Source: Dermatemys mawii
Taxonomy: Eukaryota > Chordata > Testudines > Dermatemydidae
DNA: 64,000 nt
Direction: 5' to 3'
Assembly: GCA_007922305.1 (NCBI GenBank)
Contig: ML677364.1
Span: forward strand, 16,328,260 to 16,392,259
The translations under genes were made by a program, and so were the position numbers. The notes beneath the pieces were generated by a model, which saw nothing but the letters and a program-made list of their open reading frames with translations, made no database searches and had not been told where the DNA came from. Shown here in pieces: positions 35,750 through 45,759 of this stretch (within the stretch, counting starts at the first letter, position 1; every line of letters starts with the position of its first letter).

Positions 35750-36840
35750 TGACCTCTTTCTCCCCCCCCCCCCCATAACCATTTTAATTTCTTTTTAAAA
35801 AACTGTGGGTTTTTTTCAACAAGAAAAAATGAATTCCACATTTTTTCAGCTACTGAAAATCAAAATTATTTTGATTTTTCAGTCATCCCCCACTCCTTTT
35901 TTTCCTTTTTCTTTTTTTTTTTTACTGGAAAAGGAAGGGAGCAAAAAAACCAGACATTTTTCATTTAAAAAAAAAATAAAATAAATTGTTTTTAAAATAC
36001 AATTTTTTTCAAATTGCCTCACAGAAATGGGCACTTTCAACTTGCCTTTGTGTCTATATAAAAATAACTTAATCAATGTTCCCTGGGGGCTCAGTCCTGC
36101 GAGTTACTAAGCATGCTCTCTCAGGTCCTCAGTGCCCTCAGCTCCCTCCGAAGCATCTCTCAGACCAACTCTCATGATTTTGTCATGAGTCTCATGAAAA
36201 ATTTTGTTTTCCTTAAAGCCCCAGCTCCTGGAATCAAGTGGATATGTGATGATTTCAGCCTTCATTTCTAGCTCTCATAGCTGTGGAGAAAGCTTCAAAA
36301 GGTGACCCCAGTGCACCCTATAGGCTCAAAAAGCAGATGGCAAATAAAAAAACACAAATCTATTATTTGTACATAATCTCATGATTTTAAAGCCAATCTC
36401 AGGATTTTTGGCAAGCCTGACTCATGATATTTGAACATTTGGGGGTGGCAATACTGGTGTCTGCTCAGCTAACAAACATGTTCTGCCTATGAAAGTTATA
36501 GGTGAATCCCCAGCCCCACCCAACCGTCCCTTGAATTCTGGTTCTACACTGAAAAATTCTTGGAGACGATGCTTTTCTTCTGTGGCAGTATAACAATGAG
36601 TTATGATTTTATTAATGATAGGTGTGTTCACTCCTTGTTTCTATGCATAGAGTTCATTATAAATGTTTTGGATTCGGTGCTGTATGCCATTGGGTGTAAA
36701 AGAACCTGTTCTGGGAATTTTACATCCATGACATGCAAAATATCTAGAGATAATTAAGCTTTTCTGAAGTCCATATTTCATGAGGTGTTCAAGGGAAAAG
36801 CATTCCCTCTTCCACAGCTAACCCACTGAACACAAAGAGA
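35750..36840. other. Non-coding stretch with homopolymers
   Basis: Holds a poly(C) run (about 35763-35774), T- and A-rich runs to 36010, and no gene. The sequence 36080-36420 may be an old repeat but I cannot name it. Confidence 0.45.
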
Positions 36841-36994
36841 AGCACGGACTGGGAAAGCAAGTGAGCCACAACTACTTCAGAAGGCAGCATGCTCAGCCCG
36901 TGGAAGGATCTGGACACAATGCAAAGAAGTTATGCTGGGAGTGAGCGCTTACTCAGCTCAGCAATAAAGTGAAGCACTGGCAGAGATCTGACAT

Positions 36995-38216
36995 TTTGGG
37001 GTTCGCACAGGCCACTAAAGGGGTTGGTCACAGTCTGCTTTGTAACCTTGGGTGCCCTGTGGCTATGCAGCCTGAATCCACATCTGATCCCGCCAAGCTA
37101 CCAGCTGCCCATGAGCCTCACCCGGCTTTGCTCAGTGTGGTTACTCCTTGCAGGCTGAGCTTAGTACTCTTCCAACCCTAAATCATCCTGCTGCAGTCCC
37201 TCTCACTGAACCCTCACAGAGAAAATGTTAGGGTAGCTGCCTTTACTGAGACAGCTTTCTAGAAGCACACACTTGACTGAACTTACGCAGCACTTACAAT
37301 GAGAGAAAAACAAGGTTTATTAACAAAAGAACATGGATTAAGTGATGCCTGTAGAAGGGATAAAGGTAGAAATTGTCACAGGCAAACAAAAGTGAAAACA
37401 CAAACCTAAAAAACTAAAACTTAAGCTAATTTCTCTCACCCACACTCTCCTTTCCAACTCTTTACTGGCCAGCTTGGAGATCAAACCACTTGGTTCCTTT
37501 GTCCCCTAAAGTGAAAGATCACAAAAGAGTCTCTCTCTCTCTGTGTTCCTTATATTCCTATGGATGTCTTTGTCTTAGGCTTGGTCTACACTACGGGAGG
37601 GTGGGGAAGGTTGGCCTAAGATACCCTATATGAATAATGTAGCAGAAGTCAGCACATCTTAGGTCAACTGACCTGGTGTCCTTATGGCGGCAGCGGGCTC
37701 CCCCCTTGACTCCAGCTTGTGCCTCTTGGCAAGCTGGAGTTCCGGTGTCGATGGGGAGTGCCTTTGGGGATCGATTTATCATGTCTAAACAAGAAGCGAT
37801 AAATCAGTCCCCGATAGATCGATCACTACCCACCGATCTGGCAGGTAGTGAAGACATACCCTTACAGGTCAGGGAGGCCTCCTGGGCATTCAGTTTCTTG
37901 TGTCTCTCATGGTGAAGGAACCATGTTAATTCTCTTTCTGGAGTACAGGCTCAGGGTAACCTCCACCAAGGTAACCTCCACCAACAGTTTAGCTCAATGA
38001 CTTTTTCGCGGCTAATATGTAAGTTGAGATAAGCCCACATTCCTTGTCTAGGGCAGACTGTTGCTCACCTTTACCTAAGCTAGGCTGTCTGGATGTAAAT
38101 GTATTCTATTAACTTCATACAAAGGGAATTCATAACTTCATAAACAAGGTTAATACATGCATTTTACAATTACATTAATAACCAGTGTGTTGTTAGCTTT
38201 CATACAATCCCTCACA
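36995..38216 (-). mobile_element. Probable retroviral LTR, minus strand, split by a MITE
   Basis: The centre 'aacaaggtttattaacaaaa' near 37312 gives AATAAACC poly(A)-type text on the minus strand and resembles a common turtle ERV LTR. The proximal end is a probable TGTGAGGGATTG on the minus strand ending at 38216. The far end is less certain; TGGCAG at about 36979 flanked by AAGCAC, against AAGCAT after 38216, is one possibility. A Harbinger MITE is inserted at 37578-37861. Confidence 0.45.
37578..37861. mobile_element. PIF/Harbinger MITE with perfect TTA duplication
   Basis: TTA lies at 37575-37577 and 37862-37864. The ends are GGCTTGGTCTACACTAC and, on the other strand, GGGTATGTCTTCACTAC. 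The interior has 'gggatcgatttatc' and 'gataaatcagtccccgata', an inner palindrome typical of this MITE group. It is 284 bp and non-coding. It lies inside the LTR-like block and is younger than it. Confidence 0.92.
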
Positions 38217-38294
38217 AAGCATAGTTTGTACAATTTTTAGTGGAGTAGTATGTAGGGTATGAATACAGGAGTGGCTAGGATCAAGGGACACTTT

Positions 38295-38560
38295 GTTTAG
38301 ACCATAAGATCTTTGGGGCAGGAACTGTCTTTTGACCGTATGTTCATACAGCACCTTGTACAATGGGTTCCTGTCGGAGTTTCCTGGCAGCACCATACAG
38401 GGTGACCAGACAGCACATGTGAAAAATTGGGACAGGGTTGGGCGGGTAATAGGAGCCTATATAAGGAAAAGACCCCAAAATCGGGACTGTCCCTGTAAAA
38501 TCGAGACATCTTGTCACCCTAGTGTCACATAATACAAATAGCTAATAACAACAGATAAAG
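38295..38560 (+). repeat. Old interspersed repeat split by a hAT MITE
   Basis: Before the MITE: 'ttggggcaggaactgtcttt', 'cagcaccttgtacaatgggt'. After it: 'gtcacataatacaaatagct'. The two halves join into the family seen at 24265, so the MITE at 38398 split an existing copy. Confidence 0.6.
38398..38522. mobile_element. 125-bp hAT-type MITE, copy 1
   Basis: Begins AGGGTGACCAGACAGCACAT and ends with the inverse of AGGGTGACAAGATGTCTCGA. Inner words 'aatcgggactgtccctgtaa' are shared with copies at 40377 and 47342. It is non-coding. Confidence 0.8.
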
Positions 38561-38694
38561 AATGAGAGAGGAGACAGAGGCCAGGAGGCAAAGGAGAGAG
38601 AACTTCTTGGACATAATAAGTAAGCCTGACCCACTCTGTTAAGTAGCATTGTAGCATTCTTAACTTAAAAAAGAAAATCAGCCAAATGATACTG

Positions 38695-38780
38695 AGCCAG
38701 ATCCTCAGCTGGGGTAAATCAGCTCTATTGAATTAAGAGGAGCTGCACTGATTTATACCATCTGAGGATCCGGCTCATTA
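38695..38780. repeat. Short palindromic repeat
   Basis: 'gatcctcagctggggtaaat' opens and 'atttataccatctgaggatc' closes an imperfect hairpin of about 80 bp. The same family occurs at 12064 and 30213. Confidence 0.7.
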
Positions 38781-38789
38781 TATGAAAGA

Positions 38790-40376
38790 AAAACACTTTG
38801 AAGTGACCAGAATTACAGCTTAGCAACATCGCTGTGGTTGAATATAAATCTCAGGAATACTTACAGGATACTGATCTCCCACATCAGTTGAAAATAGGCC
38901 CATCAGAGCAGTGATGTATTACGTCTCACTTTTGTTCTCTTGGGGGGAAAAGTCTGTTTCTCCAAATTGCCAGCACAACATGACTGTAGGTGTCAGGTTA
39001 CTGCAGGTTCACTCTGTCTGAGCCTGGCCAGATGAAGGTCATGTCTCTATCACTTGGCACTAGCAGGTCATTTACATTTGTTTGCAATTGTTTTTTTAAG
39101 CGTGCATGTGTTCAGGGTGGGCGGGGTGGGGTGTGTGTGGATGGCTTGGAGAATTGGTAATAGGATATCCGAGCTCCTCATTTCTAGGTGGCACATGTTA
39201 AGCCTGAGCAGTTGTTATTGGCCAAAATGTGTTACCTTTCTGATAGCTAGTCAGTGGCTTAGAGAAAAGGAGTTGATGATTTCAGTCCAGATCCTACTGA
39301 TGGGGTCTACCCCACAAAACTACTCTGCTGTTACAATTGTCACTAAAAGGGCACCCTGGTGCTGGTATTGTCAGCAGAAAGGTCAAGGTCTTTATGAGCT
39401 TGGAGACTGATCTACAATCTCACCCCAAGCAGGGATCCATCCAGACCAGTTATGTGAGGAGGGTGGGGAAGGTTACAATGATGCTGCCCTTTTTGTCCCT
39501 GTAGTGAGGGCTAAAGCATGCACTCGAGATCCAGGGACATTAATCTGACACACGCATTTAAAGAATTGAATGCAAGCCTTAAGCACTGTACTAAATAAAC
39601 ATGCAGAGAAAGCTAGAACAGGCTTCAAAAAGACACTTGGAAACTCTGTGCCTCCATACGCTAAATTTCACTGACAATGTTAGCAAATGCCTAGTGCCAA
39701 AATTACTGAATTTTTTTAAAAAAACAAAAAAATTAGACCAGTGTACTATTTATGCTCTCCACAAAACATCTCTCTCTCAAGTAGCAAATAATAAATGCTT
39801 CAGTCAGGTTATGGCTGATGCTGCTTAGGGACAGTGTAGGGAGCAAGGGACATAAGTAGCCACTCAACCAGCAAGCACACCCATCTCGGACAAAACCATA
39901 ATTTGGCTGGCTGCACTGGTAGCACAAAGGGAGACAGTCTCATGCTGTGTGTGACACTAGCAACCACGATGGTGTTTGGTTGGGATGGTGATGTCATAGT
40001 CCCACTCCCCTGCTTACCAGACAGCACTAATAGAAGACTAAGTGCATGATAGAACTTTTCAAAAGCGTAGCAAAAGCCATTTTAACTGTGCTCCTGCCCC
40101 ATGCCCCAACACGGATTACGTTTGAATGCTGATCCTCTCCATTGGCCAGCAGACCTACCACTCCCTATGCAGCTCTGCTCCTTAGAGTCACAATTTAACT
40201 GTACAGGAAGGTTTAAACTGCAATCCCAGATCTGAAACCACCTCAGACTTCAGGGAAATTTGGTCATGGGTCAGAGTTCCAGATCTCAGGACTATATCTA
40301 GGAAATACCCATCTAAGAAGATCTCCTGCAACCATAAAAAGTATTATTTTCATGTGCAAAACTGACAATCTAAGCA
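38790..40376. other. Non-coding stretch, no gene seen
   Basis: No repeat ends or coding motifs recognised. The 118-codon frame at 39054-39410 has unremarkable composition and no domain. Confidence 0.45.
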
Positions 40377-40503
40377 AGGATGACCAGAAAGCAAATGTGA
40401 AAAATCAGGACAGGGGGTGAGGGGGAATAGTAGGAGCCTATATAAGTAAAAGACCCCAAAATCAGAACTGTCCTTATAAAATCAGGACATCTGGTCACCC
40501 TAC
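40377..40503. mobile_element. 127-bp hAT-type MITE, copy 2, perfect 8-bp duplication
   Basis: TCTAAGCA flanks both sides (40369-40376 and 40504-40511). The element begins AGGATGACCAGAAAGC and ends GGTCACCCTAC, inverted ends of the same family as 38398 and 47342. The exact 8-bp duplication establishes the family as hAT. Confidence 0.93.
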
Positions 40504-41079
40504 TCTAAGCACAACTGCATCTTAGGTTTCAGAGCAAGTACAAAATAACTAAAAATGTCTTTCTGGATTGCTGCCTTGGGATATTTCTGTTTCTTCATTC
40601 TTCACAGGTGGTTTTTCCACCTGCATGAAGGATCAAACACTTTACACATACTGAAAACACAGAGAGCTGAACATAGGTATTTAAGCTATATGGGTGGCAC
40701 TATTACTAGCCAATACCTAGTAACTGGAAGGAGCCACTTAGTGTCTCAATTTCCTAAGACTGCAACTAAAAACACTTCCCCATTTACAAAGTATAGGAGA
40801 ATACAGATTTACAGACAGTAACTAGAATAAACTAAGAATCACTTTTTGGAGCAAATCAGTTATGTCACAATCTGCTAACATCAGTGGGAAGGCCCAGTGC
40901 TTTGTATCAGCAGCAACACCAACAATTGTCCAATTTATTAGATGAGCAACCTCCAGTCAACATAAGGATGTAGGATGGGTAGGACAAGGGCACTATTGTT
41001 TTCAACTGAATTTCCCAAACCTAACTTTTCTCTATTTCCGATACTGGTTCCTTCTTCCTGCTTGCTAGTACATATTTAA

Positions 41080-41819
41080 GATAAGGCCTCGGCTAGAGTA
41101 TGCATCTAATTCTGGGTGCCACATTTCAGGAAAGGTGTGAACAAACTGGAGAAAGTCCATAGAAGAGCAACAAAGATGATTAAAGGTCTAGAACACATGA
41201 CCTATGAGGGAAAATTTAAAAAACAGTTTGCTTAGTTTGGAGGAGAGAAGACTAAGAGGGGACAAAATAACAATTTTCAAGTACATAAAAGATTGTTACA
41301 AGGAGGTGGGAAAAGAATTATTCTCCTTAAACTCTGAGAATAGGACAGGAAGCAACAGGCTTAAATTGCAGCAAGGGCAGTTTAAGTTAGACGTTAAGAA
41401 AAACTTTCTGTCAGAATGGATAAGCACTGGAATAAATGCTTATTATTTAAATAAGCATTAAATGGTTAATGGTTAATTAAATTAAATGGATAATTAAATT
41501 AAATTTAATTAATTATCCATTATTAAATCAAATGTATTTATCCATTATTAAATTAAATTTAATTAATTATCCATTAAATTAAATTTAATTAATTATCCAT
41601 TATTAAATTAAATTTAATTAATTATCCATTAAATTAAATTTAATTAATTATCCATTATTAAATTTAATTAATTAAATGAATTAATTTAATTTAATAATTA
41701 AATTGAATGGTTAATTGAATTAAATGGATAAGCACTGGAATAAATTGCCTCCATAATTTGAGGCTTTTAAGAACATGTTAGACAATCACCTGTCAGGAAG
41801 ACAGGTGATTTAGATGATT
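41080..41819 (+). repeat. CR1 LINE 3' part, older copy, interrupted
   Basis: 41090-41440 matches the CR1 C-terminal coding region ('gagaaagtccatagaagagc', 'aagatgattaaaggtctaga', 'agaagactaagaggggacaa') and carries an 85-codon remnant frame at 41204-41461. The element is broken by an AT minisatellite (41446-41735), resumes at 41726 ('ggataagcactggaataaat'), and is broken again by a younger CR1. Its 3' end is at 42615-42712. Confidence 0.85.
41446..41735. repeat. AT-rich minisatellite of 24-27-bp units
   Basis: Units of 'aaattaaatttaattaatta' plus 'tccatt' alternate in length, with self-complementary TTAATTAA cores. Both edges carry the same CR1 text 'ggataagcactggaataaa' (41418-41436 and 41726-41744), so the array arose by duplication and expansion inside the older CR1 rather than by insertion of a foreign element. 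Confidence 0.9.
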
Positions 41820-41825
41820 AGACCA

Positions 41826-42614
41826 AAAGAAATCTGATAAGGTTCAACAAGGACAAGTGCAGAGTCCTGCACTTAGGACGGAAGAACCCCATGCACTGCT
41901 ACAGACTAGGAACTGAATGGCTAGGCAGCAGTTCTCCAGAAAAGGACCTAGGGATTACAGTGGACGAGACGCTGGATATGAGTCAACAGTCTGCCCTTGT
42001 TGCCAAGAAGGCTAATGATATTTTGGGCTGTATAAGTAGGGGCATTGCCAGCAGATCGAGGGACGTGATCATTCCCCTCTATTCGACATCGGGGAGGCCT
42101 CATCTGGAGTACTGTGTCCAGTTTTGGGACCCACACTACAAGAAGGATGTGGAAAAATTGGAAAGAGTCCAGAGGAGGGCAACAAAAATGATTAGGGGCC
42201 TGGAGCACATGACTTACGAGGAGAGGCTGAGAGAACTGGGATTGTTTAGTCTACAGAAGAGAAGACTGAGGGGAGATTTGATAGCTGCTTCCAGCTCCCT
42301 GAAAGGGGGTTCCAAAGAGGATGGAGCTAGGCTGTTCTCAGTGGTACCAGATGACAGAACAAGGAGTAATGGTCTCAACTTGCAGTGTGGAAGGTTTAGG
42401 TTGGATATTAGGAAAAACTTTTTCACTAGGAGAGTGGTGAAGCACTGGAATGGGTTACCTAGGGAGGTGGTAGAATCTCCTTCCTTAGAGGTCAGGCTTG
42501 ACAAAGCCCTAGCTGGAATGATTTAGTTGGGGATTGATTCTGCTTTGAGCAGGGGGTTGGACTAGATGACCTCCTGAGGTCCCTTCCAACCCTGCTATTC
42601 TATGATTCTATGAA
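41826..42614 (+). mobile_element. CR1 LINE, 5'-truncated, younger copy nested in older CR1
   Basis: Ends in the classic CR1 3' signature 'tattctatgattctatgaa'. Most of it is open in one frame (41891-42526), and it has far fewer defects than the older copy around it. CR1 moves by target-primed reverse transcription and is normally 5' truncated, as here. Confidence 0.93.
41891..42526 (+). pseudogene. CR1 reverse transcriptase C-terminal part (truncated)
   Basis: About 211 codons covering the region after the polymerase palm in the CR1 second open frame. Landmarks are the [14 protein letters not shown] block, [60 protein letters not shown], and [20 protein letters not shown] near the end. It lacks the endonuclease and the catalytic YxDD region because of 5' truncation. 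There is no start of its own; the ATG at 41891 is incidental. It closes about 90 bp before the CR1 3' terminus, as expected. Confidence 0.92.
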
Positions 42615-42712
42615 TGGTCTAATTATTATGTAGTCCTGCCTTGAGTGTAGGGGACTGGACTAGATGACTCTTGAGATCCCTGCCAGTCCTACACATCTAT
42701 AATTCTGTGATT
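42615..42712 (+). repeat. 3' end of the older CR1
   Basis: 'tggtctaattattatgtagt', 'gactggactagatgactctt' and 'ctataattctgtgatt' complete the CR1 interrupted at 41819. Confidence 0.8.
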
Positions 42713-42834
42713 TACTATATGGTCACATTGCAGTGGTCACTGTCACTTAACTAAAGGATTATTTTTAATGTGATTTCCTCCATGCATTGCATTTCCTGAT
42801 TGCCAGCTGAACAGCTTCCCAAAAGTTTCTGTGG

Positions 42835-43085
42835 AAAGATGTATTATCATTTGTATTATAGTAGCACCTAGATGCCCCAGTTGTACAAACACATAGTGAT
42901 ACAACGTGCCTTCTCCAAATCTAAAGAAGCAAGAGGGTAGGAAGAGAAACTGAGACACAGGGAGGTGTTGTGACATGCCCAACGTCCTGCAGCTGATTGG
43001 TGGGAGAGCCAGAAATAGACTTTAGATCTCCTGAGTCCTCAACCAGCTCCTTAGTCACTGGACAACGTTACCTCTCCTACGTGTA
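42835..43085 (-). repeat. CORE-SINE/MIR-like copy, minus strand
   Basis: Reads in the inverse orientation: 'gagaaactgagacacaggga', 'ttgtgacatgcccaacgtcc', 'ggtgggagagccagaaatag', 'gatctcctgagtcctcaacc', 'ttagtcactggacaacgtta'. Confidence 0.75.
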
Positions 43086-43976
43086 TGAAAGCAACTAGTG
43101 AGTTCTATTGTCCCTGAACCAAATATTATTTTATTTTTTTAGTCTGCAGCTAGTATAACCTTTTTCAGCAGCTGTGAACAGGACTTGACTGGGAAGTTTT
43201 AACGAAGAGAAACTCCCTCTCTGTTCTTCCCACTGGTGTTAAAATAATTGTTTTATCAAGGAGAACTGCATTTTCCCCTCTAGCCCTGTCTGAGGCTCAC
43301 TTTGAACGGTGGCCTCCAGAACTAAAAAGCACTTAGTATTTTACTACCACATAATCTCCTGATTGGAAATATGGTATGCAAATGAATATTTAATCTCCCA
43401 TTGTCTAAAACCCATTTTGTGATTACCAGCTCTCTTGAGATAGGTGTTATTGACTTGGGGTTGAGGTTTAGAAAAGGAACATAGTACAGCAATTCTTCTG
43501 CCAATTTGCTGGCAGCACTCCATTCGGAAATCATCTGCTGGGAGGTACGGTGTTTTGTAAATGCATGCAAAGGTGCATTGCTATTTATCTACTATATGAA
43601 CATGGAGAACCTCCAGTTAAATACAAGTGCATGTGTCTATCTGTCACAGGCAATGAGGGTGCTTTTGTATCTGTCTACCTTGCGAGACAGGAAAACCTTG
43701 GTGCCTGCACCTTGAGCTTGTGAGCACATACTTGCTTCATTAGGAAGCAAGAAACATCAACTGGAAACAATGACATGCCTGTTAGTCAGTAATTGGTAAG
43801 TTAGAAAACTGTGCAGCAAAACCCTCTCCTCTCTAATTCAGACTGACAGTTGTATAGTTTTTCCTCCATTGTCTACTACACAACCTATCAAAAGGGAGAG
43901 TGTGACAAATGTTTAAAGTAGCTGAATGGTGGATTTATCATGTTTGACTGCTGGTTCTGAAATCAGACATTTGGTT

Positions 43977-44035
43977 TATGGTTTAAAATAGTAGACATGG
44001 GTTAAGGCGCTGGCCTTTCACCTCTGGAGATGTGA
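43977..44035 (+). repeat. 59-bp tRNA-like segment, copy A
   Basis: 'gggttaaggcgctggccttt' followed by 'cacctctggagatgtga' resembles the D-arm to anticodon-arm part of a Leu/Ser-type tRNA and could be the head of a tRNA-derived SINE. The same 59 bp recur at 45636 with one C/T change. Confidence 0.7.
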
Positions 44036-44339
44036 GCTGAACATTTGCCTTGCTTGCCAAGTGAAAGTGAGCTTGGTGGTCTCCCCCTTGGAGATGCTTC
44101 CCAGTATTCCCCAAGCCCAGCACAAGCGGGGAGATTGCTATGCCACTTTAAAAAACAATTAGAAAGGAATGAGACAAAGTATCTCAGGTCAGGACTTCAG
44201 TGTGAAAGGGAACATAACAAAACACTTGCATGCAATCTGCCTAGCAGTAGCTCCTGCTCCAGTACAAGTTATTCCCTTTCAGAAGTATCTGGGCGAGGTG
44301 GGGGGCGGGGCGCAGATATCCAAATTAGTTGGGGACCCA

Positions 44340-44440
44340 CAGTTGGGGCCAGATTTTCAAGAGGATGTAGCTCCACTTAGGCACCAAACTTAGCGGTCAG
44401 ATTTTCAAAGAACGCACCATATTGGATGCTGAGCTCGTTT
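44340..44440. repeat. Old palindromic amniote-type repeat
   Basis: 'ccagattttcaagaggatgt', 'acttaggcaccaaacttagc' and 'cagattttcaaagaacgcac' belong to the family seen at 25835. Confidence 0.5.
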
Positions 44441-44555
44441 GCACTGAAATATAGTAACAGTTACTGGGCTGCCTGCATTTCTGTGTGTGGCACATCCACA
44501 GACAGCTGCTAATGCAGATAGCTTCCCCCAGGGAGGAGGGACCCTGTCTCAGGAA

Positions 44556-44777
44556 TAAGACGAGGAAGACTTGTGGCACCTTAGAGACTAACCAGTTTAT
44601 TTCAGAATAAGCTTTCATGGGCTATAGCCCACTTCATCGGATACATCCGATACATCTGATGAAGTGGGCTATAGCCCATGAAAGCTTATGCTGAAATAAA
44701 CTGGTTAGTTTCTAAGGTGCCACAAGTCTTCCTCATCTTATTTACAGATACAGACTAACACGGCTGCTAATCTTGAA
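44556..44777. mobile_element. Inverted-dimer Penelope-like 3' module with 13-bp target duplication
   Basis: A 13-bp direct repeat CCTGTCTCAGGAA (44543-44555 and 44778-44790) brackets two near-identical arms in head-to-head orientation (about 44552-44640 and 44655-44744). Each arm holds 'gatgaagtgggctatagccc', 'atgaaagcttatgctgaaat' and 'aggtgccacaagtcttcctc'. After the right arm comes 'acagactaacacggctgcta'. I know this text as a very common reptile repeat and think it is the 3' part of a Penelope-like retroelement, but the family name should be checked. The inversion with a single flanking duplication fits one target-primed insertion event. Confidence 0.75.
44656..44699 (+). ncRNA. Hammerhead-ribozyme-like core (candidate)
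   Basis: CTGATGA (44656-44662), a hairpin GTGGGC/GCCCAT with TATA loop (44664-44679), GAAA (44680-44683), then GC-TTAT-GC as a possible short third stem. The order CUGAUGA-stem-GAAA is the hammerhead core, and Penelope-like elements are known to carry such ribozymes. One extra A between CTGATGA and the hairpin departs from the canonical core, and in the partner arm GATGA is intact but the C of the CTGATGA motif reads differently. Activity is doubtful. Confidence 0.35.
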
Positions 44778-45635
44778 CCTGTCTCAGGAAGTAACTCTGG
44801 GAGGATGCTGAGGGGGGTGTGCTTTCTGCCTCGGAGAGAGAGGGAAACAGTCTGTGCCAGCAGCAGGAGAGTTGGGTCCGTACCGCCTTACAGTAATAAG
44901 TACATATTGTTCTTTTGTTAAACTGAGATCATGACAGTGTCATTATGCCAGAGACTCTGCACAGCTGTGCTAACCTAGCGAGATCATGTAACAGTGTATT
45001 ACAGAAGACAGACACAGTATGAAAGTGTAAAGGGGCCTTGGATGAGTTACTTTACTTCAGTTATATTTATTTGGAAACTTATAGACTGTCTGAACAGGAG
45101 TACGTTAGCCATATCAGCATCATCGCCTGTCCTGTCTGCAGCATTTTTTTCAACTTATTTACTGGTATTATTCACCAAATTCTGCAAAACTGTTCATTAA
45201 TAGATGCCATGTTGCTGTCCAACCATAATCCTTGAGTGGAGCAGCTGTAATACCTTCTATCCATTTGCTCCACCACTGGCAGCTCTGAGGAGTCCCAACC
45301 CAGTGCCTCCAAATACTACTGCCATATTCACTGACTCTCATCAGTGAAAATTGTCCTCAAAGTACCAAATCAAAGCAGAATGTTGAGTGAGAGCAGGAGA
45401 GTAGCATTTATGGGAATATCACAATAGAGAGCGCCAGCGCTCATTTTGGTATGTTTGAAATAACAATAGAGGTTAAATGAGCGATTTAAACATGGCAACC
45501 TCTTACTATGGTTAGTGAACTGACCCTTTATGCGTTGCTGTGTTTGAACTGGTATATAACAGAAATGAATTTATAAATTGACTGATCTGTAGATGATATA
45601 TAGCTCTCTCTATATTTCCGCATCAGCTTGTTAAC

Positions 45636-45694
45636 TATGGTTTAAAATAGTAGACATGGGTTAAGGTGCTGGCCTTTCACCTCTGGAGATGTGA
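45636..45694 (+). repeat. 59-bp tRNA-like segment, copy B
   Basis: Identical to 43977-44035 except for one base ('aaggtgctgg' against 'aaggcgctgg'). It runs directly into an AT repeat in which 'ttaattttacattaaaatta' occurs twice (about 45697-45757). Confidence 0.8.
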
Positions 45695-45759
45695 TTTTAA
45701 TTTTACATTAAAATTATTAAAATTACATTTTACATTTTAATTTTACATTAAAATTATGC

